A stretch of DNA of 16,208 nt. Source: Armatimonadota bacterium. GTDB lineage: Bacteria > Actinomycetota > Acidimicrobiia > Spongiisociales > UBA5794. The notes under the pieces are model-generated. The model was not told the origin of the DNA, ran no database searches, and worked only from the letters and a program-made list of their open reading frames with translations. Positions 8,892 to 15,230 of this stretch are shown piece by piece. The stretch is taken from positions 1-16,208 of the forward strand of contig QQUL01000251.1 in NCBI GenBank assembly GCA_008501565.1, given 5' to 3'. Each line of letters starts with the position of its first letter. Within the stretch, counting starts at the first letter, position 1. A program made the translations under genes and the position numbers.

Positions 8892-8909
8892 GCATCACAC
8901 GTGTGATGC
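8892..8909. repeat. 18-bp perfect palindrome at the HHH-protein/rlmN junction
   Basis: GCATCACAC followed by GTGTGATGC is perfectly self-complementary over 18 bp. It covers the last codons and stop of the helix-hairpin-helix gene and abuts the rlmN ATG. In the mRNA it could fold into a hairpin with a 7-bp stem and a 4-nt ACGT loop next to the rlmN start. As DNA it could bind a dimeric regulator. Confidence 0.6.
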
Positions 8910-9221
8910 TGCGGCGTCGATCCACCGCTGCGCTGCCGTTTCGGTGGTGTTCGCCACTTCAGCAACCGTGGAAGCATCCTCACCGGCGAGCGTTGAAAAG
9001 GTCGTGATTCCTGAGTCGGCGAGCCGCTGCGCAAAGGCGGGCCCGATGCCCTTGATCTCGGTGAGGTCGTCTCCCGTGGTTCCACCGGTCCGGAACTTCG
9101 GTGGGGAGTCGGTGGGCGGCGCTGGATCGGGAAGCATGCGGTCACGCAGTGCCCAGGCCGCTGCGGCCAAGCCAGCGACAACGCCAGCGATCCTGATTGC
9201 GTTCTTCATCGTGTGGTTCAT
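8895..9221 (-). CDS. Membrane-anchored helix-hairpin-helix domain protein
   Basis: Small protein of 108 residues. An N-terminal hydrophobic segment (about residues 9-26, IRIAGVVAGLAAAAWAL) probably anchors it in the membrane. A Pro-rich spacer follows, then a helix-hairpin-helix-like domain with LTEIKGIGPAFAQRLADSGI (53-72) and a second helical half ending near the C-terminus. Such tandem HHH modules often bind DNA or mediate protein contacts, but the partner of this one is unknown. The frame stays open far upstream to 9578, but that extension is antisense to the neighbouring gene, so the ATG at 9221 is used; the ATG at 9209 is an alternative. It is probably first in the operon that includes rlmN, which begins 3 nt after its stop. 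Confidence 0.75.
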   Translation of the reverse strand: MNHTMKNAIRIAGVVAGLAAAAWALRDRMLPDPAPPTDSPPKFRTGGTTGDDLTEIKGIGPAFAQRLADSGITTFSTLAGEDASTVAEVANTTETAAQRWIDAAASHV

Positions 9222-9230
9222 CGTGTCCCG

Positions 9231-9236
9231 ATGATA
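9231..9236 (-). promoter_or_regulatory. Possible -10 element before the HHH protein gene
   Basis: TATCAT on the minus strand lies 9 nt before the ATG at 9221, compatible with a leader of only 2-3 nt. There is no recognisable -35 and no strong Shine-Dalgarno. It would be the first promoter of the seven-gene run. Confidence 0.25.
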
Positions 9237-9243
9237 CGCCAAA

Positions 9244-10323
9244 TTATTCGGTGCACTCGTAAGGGGCGTTCGGGTGGTGTGGATCAACCGACCAGTGACG
9301 ATCCCACGGTGACGAATTGTTTGCGAGATACCACGCCACGGCGATGTTCGCCTCCGCGCTGTACGGAGTGGCATACAGGCCGTTGCTGTCTCGGAATCCT
9401 GCCGCTGCCGCTCGACCTTTCCAGTAGCCGCTGTGGTGTTGGAAGAGACCTTCGAAGCCGGGGCCGCTGGAGTTGTACGCCCTCGCATCACCGTGAGACT
9501 CGAAGTAGATGATGTTGAGTGCACAGTTGACGAGATTCGCCGGCCAGTATTGCTCGACGAGTGGCCGCCAGTGCTCAAGGCTCTGTCGGCCCCCTGGGTC
9601 GGCGGGCCAAAGCGGCGACCACTTCGGTTCGTCGGGTGGGGGAGGAGGTGGGGAAGCGTTTGTGGTGGTTGTTGTGGTCTGGGCCGCCGGAGGATCGTAG
9701 GTCACGGTGATTGACTTGGTCGTGGTGTTCCCAGCCTCGTCATGCGCGGTGATCGTTGCTTTGGAGCCTTCCGATGAAACCACGAGCTTGATGGACCAGT
9801 CGCCGTCTTCCTCGACGTTCGCTTCGTAGGGACCCGAGGTCACCATTGCCCCCGGTTCGGATGTGCCTTCGAACGTGACGACTCGGTCATCAACCGTCGC
9901 CCCATCTGATGGCGACGTGATCTTCAGAGCCGGGGGTGTCGTGTCCTTCGGCGGCGGTGGGGTTGTCGTTGTGTCGGGGAGGGTCGATGTCGATTCGGCC
10001 AGCTCTGCCTCTGGCTCTACCTCTGCCTCTGGCTCTGTCGTGCTCGAGGTTGTGACTTCGGTGGTCGTGGAGGCGGGGGCGGTCGTCGATGGTGTTTGGG
10101 TCAGACGAGCATCGGCGTCAGAAACGCGTAGTGCCAGGATTGCCGACGCGACCCGAGCCGATACAGGAGCAACGGCAGCCTCGATCGACGCAGCGCTTTG
10201 ATCCGCTGCCTCATCTGGTGACGAACCGGTTGAGGGCGATGTCGAGAACGCGGCAAAACCGACGATGGCCACGAGGGCAACGATCAGCAATCCAGCGTAT
10301 GCGAGTGGTATTCGCGGTCGCAC
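9244..10323 (-). CDS. Membrane-anchored Ig-like plus lysozyme-fold (transglycosylase-like) protein
   Basis: Predicted cell-wall-facing protein of 359 residues from the GTG at 10323. An N-terminal anchor or signal (about residues 6-26, IPLAYAGLLIVALVAIVGFAAF) is followed by Thr/Pro-rich linkers (about 78-130 and 211-232). Between the linkers is a beta-sandwich Ig-like domain (about 133-209, beginning ITSPSDGATVDDRVVTFEG). The C-terminal domain (about 240-359) contains NIIYFESHGDARAYN with a likely catalytic Glu275, GLFQHHSGYW and SAEANIAVAWYLAN, the pattern of lysozyme-like transglycosylases that cleave peptidoglycan. The GTG start has GGAG 4 nt upstream; a TTG at 10449 would add 42 residues of poor coding character. 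It is transcribed away from the lipoprotein gene at 10617. Family-level function is inferred; the exact substrate is unknown. Confidence 0.8.
   Translation of the reverse strand: MRPRIPLAYAGLLIVALVAIVGFAAFSTSPSTGSSPDEAADQSAASIEAAVAPVSARVASAILALRVSDADARLTQTPSTTAPASTTTEVTTSSTTEPEAEVEPEAELAESTSTLPDTTTTPPPPKDTTPPALKITSPSDGATVDDRVVTFEGTSEPGAMVTSGPYEANVEEDGDWSIKLVVSSEGSKATITAHDEAGNTTTKSITVTYDPPAAQTTTTTTNASPPPPPPDEPKWSPLWPADPGGRQSLEHWRPLVEQYWPANLVNCALNIIYFESHGDARAYNSSGPGFEGLFQHHSGYWKGRAAAAGFRDSNGLYATPYSAEANIAVAWYLANNSSPWDRHWSVDPHHPNAPYECTE
10003..10038. repeat. Tandem 18-bp duplication in the linker of the lysozyme-fold gene
   Basis: CTCTGCCTCTGGCTCTAC is followed directly by a copy that differs only in its last two bases. 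On the minus strand it encodes two EPEAE-type acidic/proline units in the extracytoplasmic linker. It probably reflects length variation of a flexible stalk. Confidence 0.8.
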
Positions 10324-10616
10324 GTGTCTCCGTGGCTCGCTTGTATGTCCTGAGTCAACCTGTTTCAGGTTCCGCCCGATCAGGTTCTGTGGTCGCTTTG
10401 GGTCGCCGACCAACAAGGTCAGGCTATCGCTGTCGGTTGTCAACAGCAACCGAATCGCCTACCAACAACTGGAAGAAAAGCCGCAATCGGGGACTTCGTA
10501 TGGACTATCTCGGCTGCAATGAATGTGCTGCTGATGTCGAGATTCGATGGCTCGCCGGTACTTTGACCTTTCTGCCAGCCAGCACCTTGGTTCGACGCTC
10601 TGCTAGTTTCGAACGA
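10324..10616. other. Divergent intergenic region with promoters of two envelope genes
   Basis: About 290 nt between the GTG of the lysozyme-fold gene and the ATG of the lipoprotein gene, with visibly lower GC than its surroundings in the right half. On the minus strand a TTGACA occurs at 10443-10438, but no TANNNT hexamer lies at a suitable distance. On the plus strand a -10-like element is at 10604-10609. Long open frames crossing this region lack coding character. No RNA gene is recognised. Confidence 0.5.
10604..10609 (+). promoter_or_regulatory. Possible extended -10 for a leaderless lipoprotein transcript
   Basis: TGCTAGTTT combines an extended TGn with the hexamer TAGTTT. It ends 7 nt before the ATG at 10617, the spacing expected for transcription starting at the start codon. 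No Shine-Dalgarno and no good -35 are present. Confidence 0.4.
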
Positions 10617-11279
10617 ATGCAAACACTGCAGACCCGAATGGTGCGCGTCCTCGCCTTGCTGTTCGCCTTGTCCCTTCTCATGGTTTCTTGCGGTGGCGAC
10701 TCGGCTGCAACTCCGACAACGACGACGGTGGAGACCACAACGACGACGGTGGAGACCACTACCACGACGGTGGAGACCACCACGACAACCACCGTTCCGG
10801 CGACCACCACCACGGCTGCTGCAACCACGACCATCCCAGCGGCGGTGCCGTCGGGCTCGGGCTGCTCGCCATCCGGCGATGTCCTTCCGGACGGCGAGTG
10901 GTTCGGTTTCGTTGAGGACATCGACATCCTCGCCTCGGAGTTCACCCTTGATGTGGCGTGCTACTTCGAGGGCGATCAGGCCAACCCTGCCGCCGTCGAG
11001 GATGCCTACCCCTCCGTTCCCCTCGAGTTGACGCCGTACATCCGCAACAGCAACCCCGAGGTGTTCACCGTCGAGGCATTCGGGGCGACCCTGGTCGAGG
11101 ACCCGTTCCAGGGCAACGTGGATTGGGACGCTTGGGTGGAGGGATTTGATCCGGGCAGTGGATGCGCGGAACCCGACTACTCGAACTGTCCGGTATGGGT
11201 GACGATCGACTACGGGGGTATCGCCGTCTACATCGACGCCACCCTGATGGAGTGGTCCGGCGACGACCGGGGTTCTTGA
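10617..11279 (+). CDS. Threonine-rich-stalk lipoprotein of unknown function
   Basis: Predicted lipoprotein of 220 residues. A basic N-terminus and hydrophobic stretch (VRVLALLFALSLLMVSC) end at Cys25, preceded by Met-Val-Ser, an acceptable lipobox. A stalk of almost pure Thr with Val-Glu breaks spans about residues 33-65. The folded part from about 68 onward begins GSGCSPSGDVLPDGEWFGFV; it has four further cysteines and many acidic residues, and I recognise no family. The ATG at 10617 is chosen because the signal follows at once; the ATG at 10638 (Met8) is an alternative. The frame is open upstream to 10089, but that part is antisense to the divergent gene. Its stalk resembles that of the divergently transcribed lysozyme-fold protein, so both are probably displayed on the envelope. 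Confidence 0.85.
   Translation: MQTLQTRMVRVLALLFALSLLMVSCGGDSAATPTTTTVETTTTTVETTTTTVETTTTTTVPATTTTAAATTTIPAAVPSGSGCSPSGDVLPDGEWFGFVEDIDILASEFTLDVACYFEGDQANPAAVEDAYPSVPLELTPYIRNSNPEVFTVEAFGATLVEDPFQGNVDWDAWVEGFDPGSGCAEPDYSNCPVWVTIDYGGIAVYIDATLMEWSGDDRGS
10728..10790 (+). repeat. Three 21-nt repeats encoding VETTTTT
   Basis: Three consecutive 21-nt units (10728-10748, 10749-10769, 10770-10790) each start GTGGAGACC and encode Val-Glu-Thr5. The copies differ at silent third positions, so the peptide repeat is conserved while the DNA has drifted. They form the stalk of the lipoprotein. Confidence 0.9.
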
Positions 11280-11311
11280 GGTTCAGCCATCAGCATCTTG
11301 GTCGCTCTTGG

Positions 11312-11351
11312 CCCGGCCGTAGGTGTTGCAGCGCCCGGTCGATCGGCCGGG
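11312..11351. terminator. Possible bidirectional hairpin terminator between convergent genes
   Basis: CCCGGCCG (11312-11319) and CGGCCGGG (11344-11351) form a perfect 8-bp inverted repeat around a 24-nt loop. The loop includes part of a smaller, nearly palindromic CCGGTCGATCGGCCGG. It lies between the lipoprotein stop and the stop of the convergent gene at 11353. No clear T-run follows, so it may act as a GC-rich stem without a U-tract. Confidence 0.4.
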
Positions 11352-11352
11352 G

Positions 11353-11985
11353 TCATTCGCTCAGAGAAGAAAGCCTGCGGTTCAGTGCGTTGAGGACGGC
11401 ACGAACTCCGGCATCGTCGTCGGAGGACGCCGAGATCGCAGAGCCGACGTTGAGGTCCTCGCCACCACGCTCGCCGGCCGTGACCAGCACAGCGACGATT
11501 ACATCGCGGGTGCCGACGTGGGTCTTGGCGATCGAGTCCAGAGCGATCGGCGGCATCGAATCGAATGTCTTTTCGATAGCGTCGATGGTTGCCTCCCCCA
11601 CGAGTCGCAGACGCGCCGAGGCGACCGCTGGCCCGGTCGCTGTTCCGACGTATTCCTCATCATCGTGACGGAGGGTTACCTCCATCGTCGTTCGAACACC
11701 GTTCGGGGACTCCGAGACGCCTTTGAGGGCCGCTCGAGCCATTGATGAGAGATCCAGATGCTGTGGACTGATCTGGACGACCGAAATCACGCGATGATCG
11801 ATGGGAAGCCCGAACCGGGCCATCGCGAGGCTTTGGACATCGCGCGCGACCTGCTTCGTTGGTTTGTCGGAGGCAGCGATCACGTGGATTTCGGTGATCC
11901 TGTCGCCTTGGTTGACAACTCGGGCCGCATCGACAGAGTCGAGGCGGGTAAGACCCTCTTCAAGTTCGCGGAAGTTCACTGACAT
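11353..11985 (-). CDS. Conserved-looking protein of unknown function
   Basis: A soluble protein of 210 residues from the ATG at 11985; I cannot name its family with certainty. The first part (about 10-72) contains GDRITEIHVIAASDKPTKQVARDVQSL and GLPIDHRVISVVQI, a compact alpha/beta module. The second part (about 97-205) has EVTLRHDDEEYVGTATGPA, an alpha-helical stretch, DVIVAVLVT and ASSDDDAGVRAVLNALNRRL. The order of strands and helices there recalls the C-terminal dimer/regulatory domain of 2-isopropylmalate synthase (LeuA), but no catalytic domain is present. That resemblance is my inference. The open frame reaches 12063, but the upstream part overlaps promoter-like sequence and looks non-coding. 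It converges on the lipoprotein gene. Confidence 0.7.
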   Translation of the reverse strand: MSVNFRELEEGLTRLDSVDAARVVNQGDRITEIHVIAASDKPTKQVARDVQSLAMARFGLPIDHRVISVVQISPQHLDLSSMARAALKGVSESPNGVRTTMEVTLRHDDEEYVGTATGPAVASARLRLVGEATIDAIEKTFDSMPPIALDSIAKTHVGTRDVIVAVLVTAGERGGEDLNVGSAISASSDDDAGVRAVLNALNRRLSSLSE

Positions 11986-11994
11986 GATGAGGCG

Positions 11995-12027
11995 AGCGTA
12001 GCCGATGGAGGACCCCAGGTGTGTCAA
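11995..12027 (-). promoter_or_regulatory. Possible promoter of the unknown gene ending at 11353
   Basis: On the minus strand a perfect TTGACA (12027-12022) is followed after 21 nt by TACGCT (12000-11995), which ends 9 nt before the ATG at 11985. The spacer is 3-4 nt longer than ideal, so only one of the two boxes may be used. Confidence 0.3.
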
Positions 12028-12181
12028 CAGGGTGACTCTGGGTGGTCGCGCGATGTGGCCCAAACCTCAACATGGGGGGTGATCCGACCGATAAGTCTTG
12101 CGACAGGGTGATATGAGCATTAAGTTGACCGTTCACGGCCTGCGCTAAGGCGGTGAGGACTCTTGGCGGAGTCCGGGACGT

Positions 12182-12349
12182 GTGTTCGTCGTTGACGAGC
12201 AGGCGCCTCTCGGTACGGGACTGTTCGTAGAACCGTACGATATGGACGATTTGCCTGGGCGACACGTCGACTGGGCGATGGAGGTGGTGGCACGAACCTG
12301 GGAAGCTCATAAACGAAAACAACTCCAGCGAAGCGATGGAGATCCCTGA
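12182..12349 (+). CDS. Candidate small protein of 55 residues, or a gene remnant
   Basis: Starting with GTG at 12182, this short ORF encodes an acidic then basic peptide containing VVDEQAPLGTGLFVEPYDM and DWAMEVVARTWEAHKRKQLQ. The composition and GC-rich third positions of the first two thirds look like real coding sequence rather than noise. GGAG lies 10 nt before the start, which is rather far. The same frame is open upstream to a TAA at 12146, and beyond it an ATG at 12113 begins MSIKLTVHGLR, so a longer 78-residue gene interrupted by one stop codon is also possible. I recognise no family. It precedes the HD-GYP genes on the same strand. Confidence 0.3.
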   Translation: MFVVDEQAPLGTGLFVEPYDMDDLPGRHVDWAMEVVARTWEAHKRKQLQRSDGDP

Positions 12350-12399
12350 TCTGACGATTGATGTCGGTGACGAGGAACGAAACCACTGGAGCAAACCTC

Positions 12400-12489
12400 G
12401 TGAAGAGCACGTTGATCAAGCTTGCATTAACCGTTGGAACTCTTGCGGCAGCCTTGCTGGCTGGCGCAGCACACTTCCGGGTCGGCTAG
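12400..12489 (+). CDS. Candidate 29-residue hydrophobic small protein
   Basis: A GTG at 12400, with GGAG 8 nt upstream, opens a 29-codon ORF. Its product has a basic start (MKSTLIK) followed by LALTVGTLAAALLAGAAHF and a short polar end. This is the layout of a single-span membrane peptide or a signal-like leader. An in-frame ATG at 12361 would give 42 residues but has no Shine-Dalgarno. It lies 51 nt before the first HD-GYP gene and could be co-transcribed with it. The case rests on the Shine-Dalgarno and the hydrophobic pattern; no homologue is known to me. Confidence 0.35.
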   Translation: MKSTLIKLALTVGTLAAALLAGAAHFRVG

Positions 12490-12540
12490 CTGAGATTTCC
12501 AGGTAGGCCGCCGCCTCTCGTTCCCGAACCAAGGAACAGC

Positions 12541-13995
12541 ATGTTCCAGGACGAACTGACACGCCAAGAACGCGAAAAGAAACGAATCGCGGTCATCTTC
12601 GCCGCGCTCGGTGCATCGGTTCTGGGCGTTCTCTTCTTTGTCCAAAGTTTTCCGCAACCATTTTGGCTATGGGCAGTCTTTGCCTTGGCGTTTGTGTTCT
12701 TTGAATGGAACGCGGTTGAGGTAAACGAGAAGCTCTTTGCAAGCCCCTCAATCATGGTGATGATGACTGCCGCCGTTGCGTTTGGTCCCGAGTCGGCGGT
12801 TCTTGGAACGGCAACGATGGCTGCGATGGCGATTCTCACGCCAGCCGATGTCCGCGAGCGCCGATGGTTTCAACCATCCGTCAACTTCGGTCAACTTGTG
12901 ACTTCGGCTGCGGTATCGATTGGCTTGCTCGCGTTTCTCATGGCGCGCATCGGCGGGTCGGTCGATCCGTGGACCGTCTCGACGTCCACGGTTGGGCTGA
13001 TTGCCCTCGCAGCCGGTCTTGCAGCGGTGGTCGATGGCATCGTCAACCTGTCGCTCGTCTCGTTCATCGTGCGACGCGTCTACGGCGGAGGCATGAATGC
13101 GTGGTCACACATGGTGCAGCTCGTTGTTCCCTACGTCGGCATGGGGTTCCTTGGAGGATTGCTCGGGGCGACCTACCTCCTCGTCGGTCCGGCATCGCTC
13201 CCGCTGATCGCCATCGTCTTCTTCACCGGATACATGGCATTCGAGTCGTACGCAGGGCTGCGCGAGGCCCAGCTGTCAACCCTGGCTGGCTTCATCAAGG
13301 CGCTCGAGGCCAAGGACCTCTACACGCGTGGTCACACGGAGCGAGTTGCCTACTTCTCGAACATGATCGGTCAACACCTTGGTTTCAACGGGACCCAGTT
13401 GGAGCGCCTGCGTTGGGCCGCTCTCATCCATGATGTCGGCAAGCTCGCCGTTCCCCGCGAGGTCATCCGCAAGAAGTCCCGACTGACGGAAAGCGAATAC
13501 GAGGAGATGCAGGGGCATGTGCACCATGTCGAGGATCTCCTCAGTGAGGTCGAGTTCCTCAGACCGATGGTTGAGATCGCATCCAACCATCACGCACACT
13601 TCGACGGCAACGGCTACCACGGGTCGAGTGGTGACAGTGGACATACCCCTTCGCTGGAGGCTCGGATTCTGGCTGTGGCCGATTCGTTTGACGCCATGAC
13701 ATCGACCCGTTCGTATCGAGTCGCCCTTTCACAGGAATATGCGTTTGCCGAGTTGCGTCGGTTTGCGGGCACACAATTCGATCCCGAGATCGTTGAGGCC
13801 TTTGTCGAGGTGCTGACGGCATCGGGGGAGCAGTATGGATCCCCGGTTGAGATCTCTGAGGACGAGGCGCGCCGACGAGCCGAGCACGGCTTTGGTGACA
13901 TCTCGAACACCGCGCGAATGAAGTACGACCCGTCAACGCAGCGCGCCGATCGGCGACCAAGTGAATCCGAAGAACCGGAGGCGCGTCGTGGCTGA
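12541..13995 (+). CDS. Multi-pass membrane HD-GYP-type phosphohydrolase
   Basis: Predicted membrane signalling protein of 484 residues. The N-terminal half has about six or seven hydrophobic segments (about 16-35, 42-56, 70-98, 118-137, 148-177, 193-217, 219-236). The cytosolic half is an HD-GYP-type domain, the class that degrades cyclic di-GMP: TRGHTERV (262-269), ALIHDVGKLAVP with His297/Asp298, the lysine pair at 311-312 before RLTESEYEEM, HHAHFDGNGYH (350-360) and ILAVADSFDAMTS. The signature reads GYH where GYP is usual; the metal-binding residues look intact. AAGGA lies 5 nt before the ATG. The C-terminal tail is charged. The next gene overlaps its stop by 8 nt and encodes a related protein, so the two were probably made by duplication and may work together. 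Confidence 0.88.
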   Translation: MFQDELTRQEREKKRIAVIFAALGASVLGVLFFVQSFPQPFWLWAVFALAFVFFEWNAVEVNEKLFASPSIMVMMTAAVAFGPESAVLGTATMAAMAILTPADVRERRWFQPSVNFGQLVTSAAVSIGLLAFLMARIGGSVDPWTVSTSTVGLIALAAGLAAVVDGIVNLSLVSFIVRRVYGGGMNAWSHMVQLVVPYVGMGFLGGLLGATYLLVGPASLPLIAIVFFTGYMAFESYAGLREAQLSTLAGFIKALEAKDLYTRGHTERVAYFSNMIGQHLGFNGTQLERLRWAALIHDVGKLAVPREVIRKKSRLTESEYEEMQGHVHHVEDLLSEVEFLRPMVEIASNHHAHFDGNGYHGSSGDSGHTPSLEARILAVADSFDAMTSTRSYRVALSQEYAFAELRRFAGTQFDPEIVEAFVEVLTASGEQYGSPVEISEDEARRRAEHGFGDISNTARMKYDPSTQRADRRPSESEEPEARRG

Positions 13996-15226
13996 GGTCA
14001 GACTTCGCACGCTCAGCATCGTGGCCTGGATTGGGCTGCTCATCGGCGCTGTTGCCTTCACGGCATCGGGCCTGGGTCAGACCAATGGCAGCGTTCTTGA
14101 CTGGTTTGTCCCCGTGTTGGTGTGGGCTACTGCGATCACGGTTGTGTCGATTATTACCGTGCCGGCCCCCTCGGGTTCGCGTTTGAGTCTCGGTATCGGT
14201 GCTGCGGTGGCCGCTTCGATACTCACAACAGATCATGCGACGCTCGGTGCGGCGATCTGTCTTGCGCTTGCGGCTACTGGAGTGGTCGAGCGCAATTTGT
14301 CAACGACACTCAACCGAACGGACGGCGACTTTCTGACCGATGGTGTGGGAATGGCCACCTATGCGATGGCATACCTCGTTGTGTATCAGGCGCTATCGGA
14401 ACGACACACTCTTGATCCGTCATGGACGGTCGTCGTTGGCGTGGCCGTCGCGGGCACTCTGTGGTTTGTCGTCAGGGCGCTCGTTGCCGCATTCGTCGGC
14501 CTGGAACGCAGCGATCTGGCCGGGCGGTACCTATGGCTTCTTGCGCTCGAGGATTGGGCAGTCGTTGTGTCCATATTCGCTGCGGGCACCCTCTTCGGTC
14601 TTACGTGGCCGCTCATGGGTGCGTGGGCATTGGCTGTTGCGATTCTTCCGTACGCGTTCGGCCACCTGGCTTTCGAGCGGTATCACTCGACTCGCGTGAC
14701 CTATGGGCAGACGATCCGTGCCCTTGCTCAGATCCCCGAGGTTGCCGGACTCGCCCCGTCTGGCCACTCGACAAGGACCGCGGATCTCGCTGTGGCAATC
14801 GCACAGGAGATGGGGCTTCACCCCAACCAGGTGGTGGAGCTCGAATACGCGGCGTTGATGCACGACGTCGGTCGCATCACCTTGAACGAGCCGGCCATCG
14901 TCAAGGCTGGGTACACCGATGAAGACATCGCGCGATGGGGTTCCCAGATCATTGCCGAGGCGCCATACCTTGAGCACGTGTCCAGCCTTGTCGCCCAGCA
15001 ACACCGCCCATATCGATCGCCCGGTGTGGAAATGGACCCGGACGTTCCCATCGCATCGAAGATCATCAAGGTCGCCAGTGCCTATGACGATGCGCGCACG
15101 GCGATGGGGCTTTCACCGATTGAGTCGCTCGAACGCATCCATCAGGGCTACGCCTACGAATACGATCCTCACATCGGGTCCTCGCTCCGCCGTGTCCTCG
15201 TCTTCCGTGGGGAAATCACCTTTTGA
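13988..15226 (+). CDS. Membrane protein with degenerate HD-GYP-like domain
   Basis: Paralogue-like partner of the preceding gene, 412 residues from the GTG at 13988. That start has a strong Shine-Dalgarno, GGAGG at 13977-13981, 6 nt upstream; the GTG at 13961 is a less likely start. About six or seven membrane segments fill residues 10-230. The cytosolic domain keeps GHSTRTADLAVAIA and ALMHDVGRITLNEPAIV with His292/Asp293. Where active HD-GYP proteins have HHxxxDGxGYP, this one has QQHRPYRSPGVEMDPDVP (337-354), so the second metal-binding block and the DGxGYP loop are missing. IIKVASAYDDART corresponds to the next HD-GYP block. It may be a sensor or regulatory partner rather than a c-di-GMP phosphodiesterase, or an HD-domain hydrolase of other specificity. 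Operon: overlaps the upstream stop by 8 nt. Confidence 0.83.
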   Translation: MAEVRLRTLSIVAWIGLLIGAVAFTASGLGQTNGSVLDWFVPVLVWATAITVVSIITVPAPSGSRLSLGIGAAVAASILTTDHATLGAAICLALAATGVVERNLSTTLNRTDGDFLTDGVGMATYAMAYLVVYQALSERHTLDPSWTVVVGVAVAGTLWFVVRALVAAFVGLERSDLAGRYLWLLALEDWAVVVSIFAAGTLFGLTWPLMGAWALAVAILPYAFGHLAFERYHSTRVTYGQTIRALAQIPEVAGLAPSGHSTRTADLAVAIAQEMGLHPNQVVELEYAALMHDVGRITLNEPAIVKAGYTDEDIARWGSQIIAEAPYLEHVSSLVAQQHRPYRSPGVEMDPDVPIASKIIKVASAYDDARTAMGLSPIESLERIHQGYAYEYDPHIGSSLRRVLVFRGEITF

Positions 15227-15230
15227 TCGG

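Larger units (their letters stand above)
11986..12540. other. 555-nt region between divergent genes, with short candidate ORFs
   Basis: No ORF of at least 60 codons here looks real. The minus-strand frames at 11960-12419 are Arg/Pro-rich shadows. The left 40 nt hold the promoter of the gene at 11353-11985. On the plus strand two short ORFs have protein-like composition (12182-12349 and 12400-12489, listed separately). In the frame of the first, an ATG at 12113 opens an 11-codon ORF closed by a TAA at 12146-12148. No RNA gene or riboswitch is recognised. Confidence 0.5.

Noticed and set aside
9222..9578. Upstream extension of the helix-hairpin-helix protein frame
   Set aside because: It overlaps the 3' part of the lysozyme-fold gene in another frame and has Ser/Thr-rich shadow composition; the hydrophobic anchor starts at the ATG at 9221.
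10089..10616. Upstream extension of the lipoprotein frame
   Set aside because: It is antisense to the lysozyme-fold gene and its promoter, rich in Arg, and would place the signal sequence in the middle of the protein.
11986..12419. Minus-strand open frames upstream of the unknown gene (to 12063, 12394 and 12419)
   Set aside because: Arg/Pro-rich compositions without motifs; they run over promoter-like sequence and opposite the more plausible short plus-strand ORFs.
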